DNA of 64,000 nucleotides from Chitinophaga sancti (GTDB taxonomy: Bacteria; Bacteroidota; Bacteroidia; Chitinophagales; Chitinophagaceae): contig NZ_CP139972.1 in assembly GCF_034424315.1 (NCBI RefSeq), positions 8,068,501 to 8,132,500 of the forward strand. The letters are read 5' to 3'. Every line of letters begins with the position of its first letter. The stretch's first letter is position 1. The notes under the pieces were generated by a model that was not told where the DNA came from, ran no database searches, and saw only the letters and a list, made by a program, of their open reading frames with translations. Positions 63,041 through 64,000 of this stretch are shown in pieces. A program made the position numbers and the translations under genes.

Positions 63041-64000
63041 TTGAAATCTCTATTCATAATATTACTCTTCCTCAGCACAGGAAGCCTGGTTGCTTATGCG
63101 CAATTACAGCGTAGTACATCGTTGCCCGGTGCTCCCGGCAAAGGGCCAATCGTTGCATTCCCACGTGGTATCAGGCAATCATCCGGTGAGGTCGTCTATT
63201 TATTAGCGACTGATACTGGTGGTAATGTAAACCTGGTACCTCTACACGGGAACCAGCACTTTGATACAACTGTCCGGGCACGTTTACCCCAAAAGCCGTT
63301 CCTGACGGTGCACGGTAATGTGATGTATGACTATTACTACCAATCCGGCCTTGATACTCCCTTTCAGCAGAAAGATATTTATCAGCACACAGTTCAAACC
63401 TATCTCGACTTTACGATAAGAGATCAATATCCGGTACGTGTTGGGTTTACAACAGCAAGAGGCAATTCAGCCCTGTTCCGCAATATCACGGGCCTGAATA
63501 TGCAATATACAAGCCGTGACTTCAGAAATTTGTTATATGACAGGTTGCAGCATTGGGATGCACTGCAAGTGGAACAGTTAAAACAATTGCAACTCGAAAA
63601 AAGTAAGCTGAATGACAGGGCATTAGAATATTATCGTTTGCAGGAGTGGTTATCTTCCCCAGCACAACTACAACGATTAGTCGAAGCCCGTGAACAAAGA
63701 CTTTATGGAAAACGGCCCCGAACGGATTTAGGCGTAGATTCTATCCGCGGACTACCGCAGACGCCTTCTTTACCTAAGATTCCTTCCATGCCGGAATTGC
63801 CTTCAGTCAATATGTTGCTGCGTTACAAAGGGCATGTTAGAGATTCTTCGCTAAACCGCATGCCTGGCGATACCAGTTTTGAGGCACTTTATGAAACCCG
63901 AATGCGCCAGCTTGATTCTCTCCGTCAGCGCCTTGGCGTAATGGATAGTGCTTACCATGCGCACGAAGTCCAGGTTGGTAATCTCAAAGGCGATATGATA
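63041..64000 (+). CDS. Exported protein of unknown function (partial, runs off the end)
   Basis: An open frame with no stop before the window ends. The TTG at 63041 is followed at once by a good signal peptide (KSLFIILLFLSTGSLVAYAQ), and no ATG lies in frame between it and the stop at 62966-62968, so TTG is the likely start. The first 320 residues show an N-terminal beta-rich domain (RVGFTTARGNSALFRNI) and, from about 175, a helical, coiled-coil-like region with many Gln, Leu and Lys. Large surface proteins of this sort occur in Chitinophagaceae near giant repeat proteins; nothing here identifies a function. Confidence 0.7.
   Translation, partial: MKSLFIILLFLSTGSLVAYAQLQRSTSLPGAPGKGPIVAFPRGIRQSSGEVVYLLATDTGGNVNLVPLHGNQHFDTTVRARLPQKPFLTVHGNVMYDYYYQSGLDTPFQQKDIYQHTVQTYLDFTIRDQYPVRVGFTTARGNSALFRNITGLNMQYTSRDFRNLLYDRLQHWDALQVEQLKQLQLEKSKLNDRALEYYRLQEWLSSPAQLQRLVEAREQRLYGKRPRTDLGVDSIRGLPQTPSLPKIPSMPELPSVNMLLRYKGHVRDSSLNRMPGDTSFEALYETRMRQLDSLRQRLGVMDSAYHAHEVQVGNLKGDMI

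Overview
The window looks like a chromosomal segment of a Bacteroidota bacterium of the Chitinophagaceae, most likely Chitinophaga or a close relative. The signs are TonB-dependent receptor and plug-domain proteins, a type IX secretion sorting tail, LytS/LytTR signalling, lipoproteins with a C-K-K-D start, TAnnTTTG (-7) promoters, and a long single-chain PurL. No rRNA, tRNA, CRISPR array, integrase or intact insertion sequence is visible.

Layout. 1-1.1 kb is the end of a polysaccharide-type operon (partial gene, deacetylase, small ORF). 1.6-9.3 kb holds purL, two tandem aldo/keto reductases with a divergent AraC regulator, and a small unknown gene. 9.4-13.3 kb is a debris field: a broken S9 peptidase, the first 61 codons of a penicillin-binding protein 2 gene, a possible scrap of a glycosidase Ig-like domain and, among them, an intact secreted SGNH hydrolase. 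13.3-28.2 kb carries a DEGS1-like fatty-acid/sphingolipid desaturase, a lipase, a macroglobulin/TonB-plug protein, an HI0933-type flavoprotein, dNK-folK, sppA, an ABC-2 permease, two SRPBCC proteins and a DUF2911 protein. 28.3-34.2 kb is all on the minus strand: TetR-AarF, then response regulator, histidine kinase and TonB receptor.

The centrepiece is 34,274-41,711: five overlapping minus-strand genes encoding a MoxR AAA+ ATPase, a vWA protein, a solenoid/beta-propeller-like protein and two small partners. I read this as a MoxR-vWA-beta-propeller (bpX) ternary system, a class proposed from comparative genomics as a conflict or regulatory machine and, to my knowledge, hardly studied at the bench.

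41.8-64 kb holds a DUF1080 hydrolase, a LytS/LytTR pair, three lipoproteins, an RsbQ-like hydrolase with a GAF/PAS-like partner lacking the phosphatase, a large esterase, a divergent lipid kinase / App1 phosphatase pair, an RhlE-type helicase, a SUFU-domain protein, small membrane proteins, an SDR-AraC pair, a tiny-lipoprotein cluster, a FAD monooxygenase and the start of a large exported protein running off the end.

Two structural signals stand out besides genes: a ~110-nt palindromic element present twice, both times between convergent genes, and a ~40-bp promoter sequence repeated almost unchanged upstream of two exported-protein loci.
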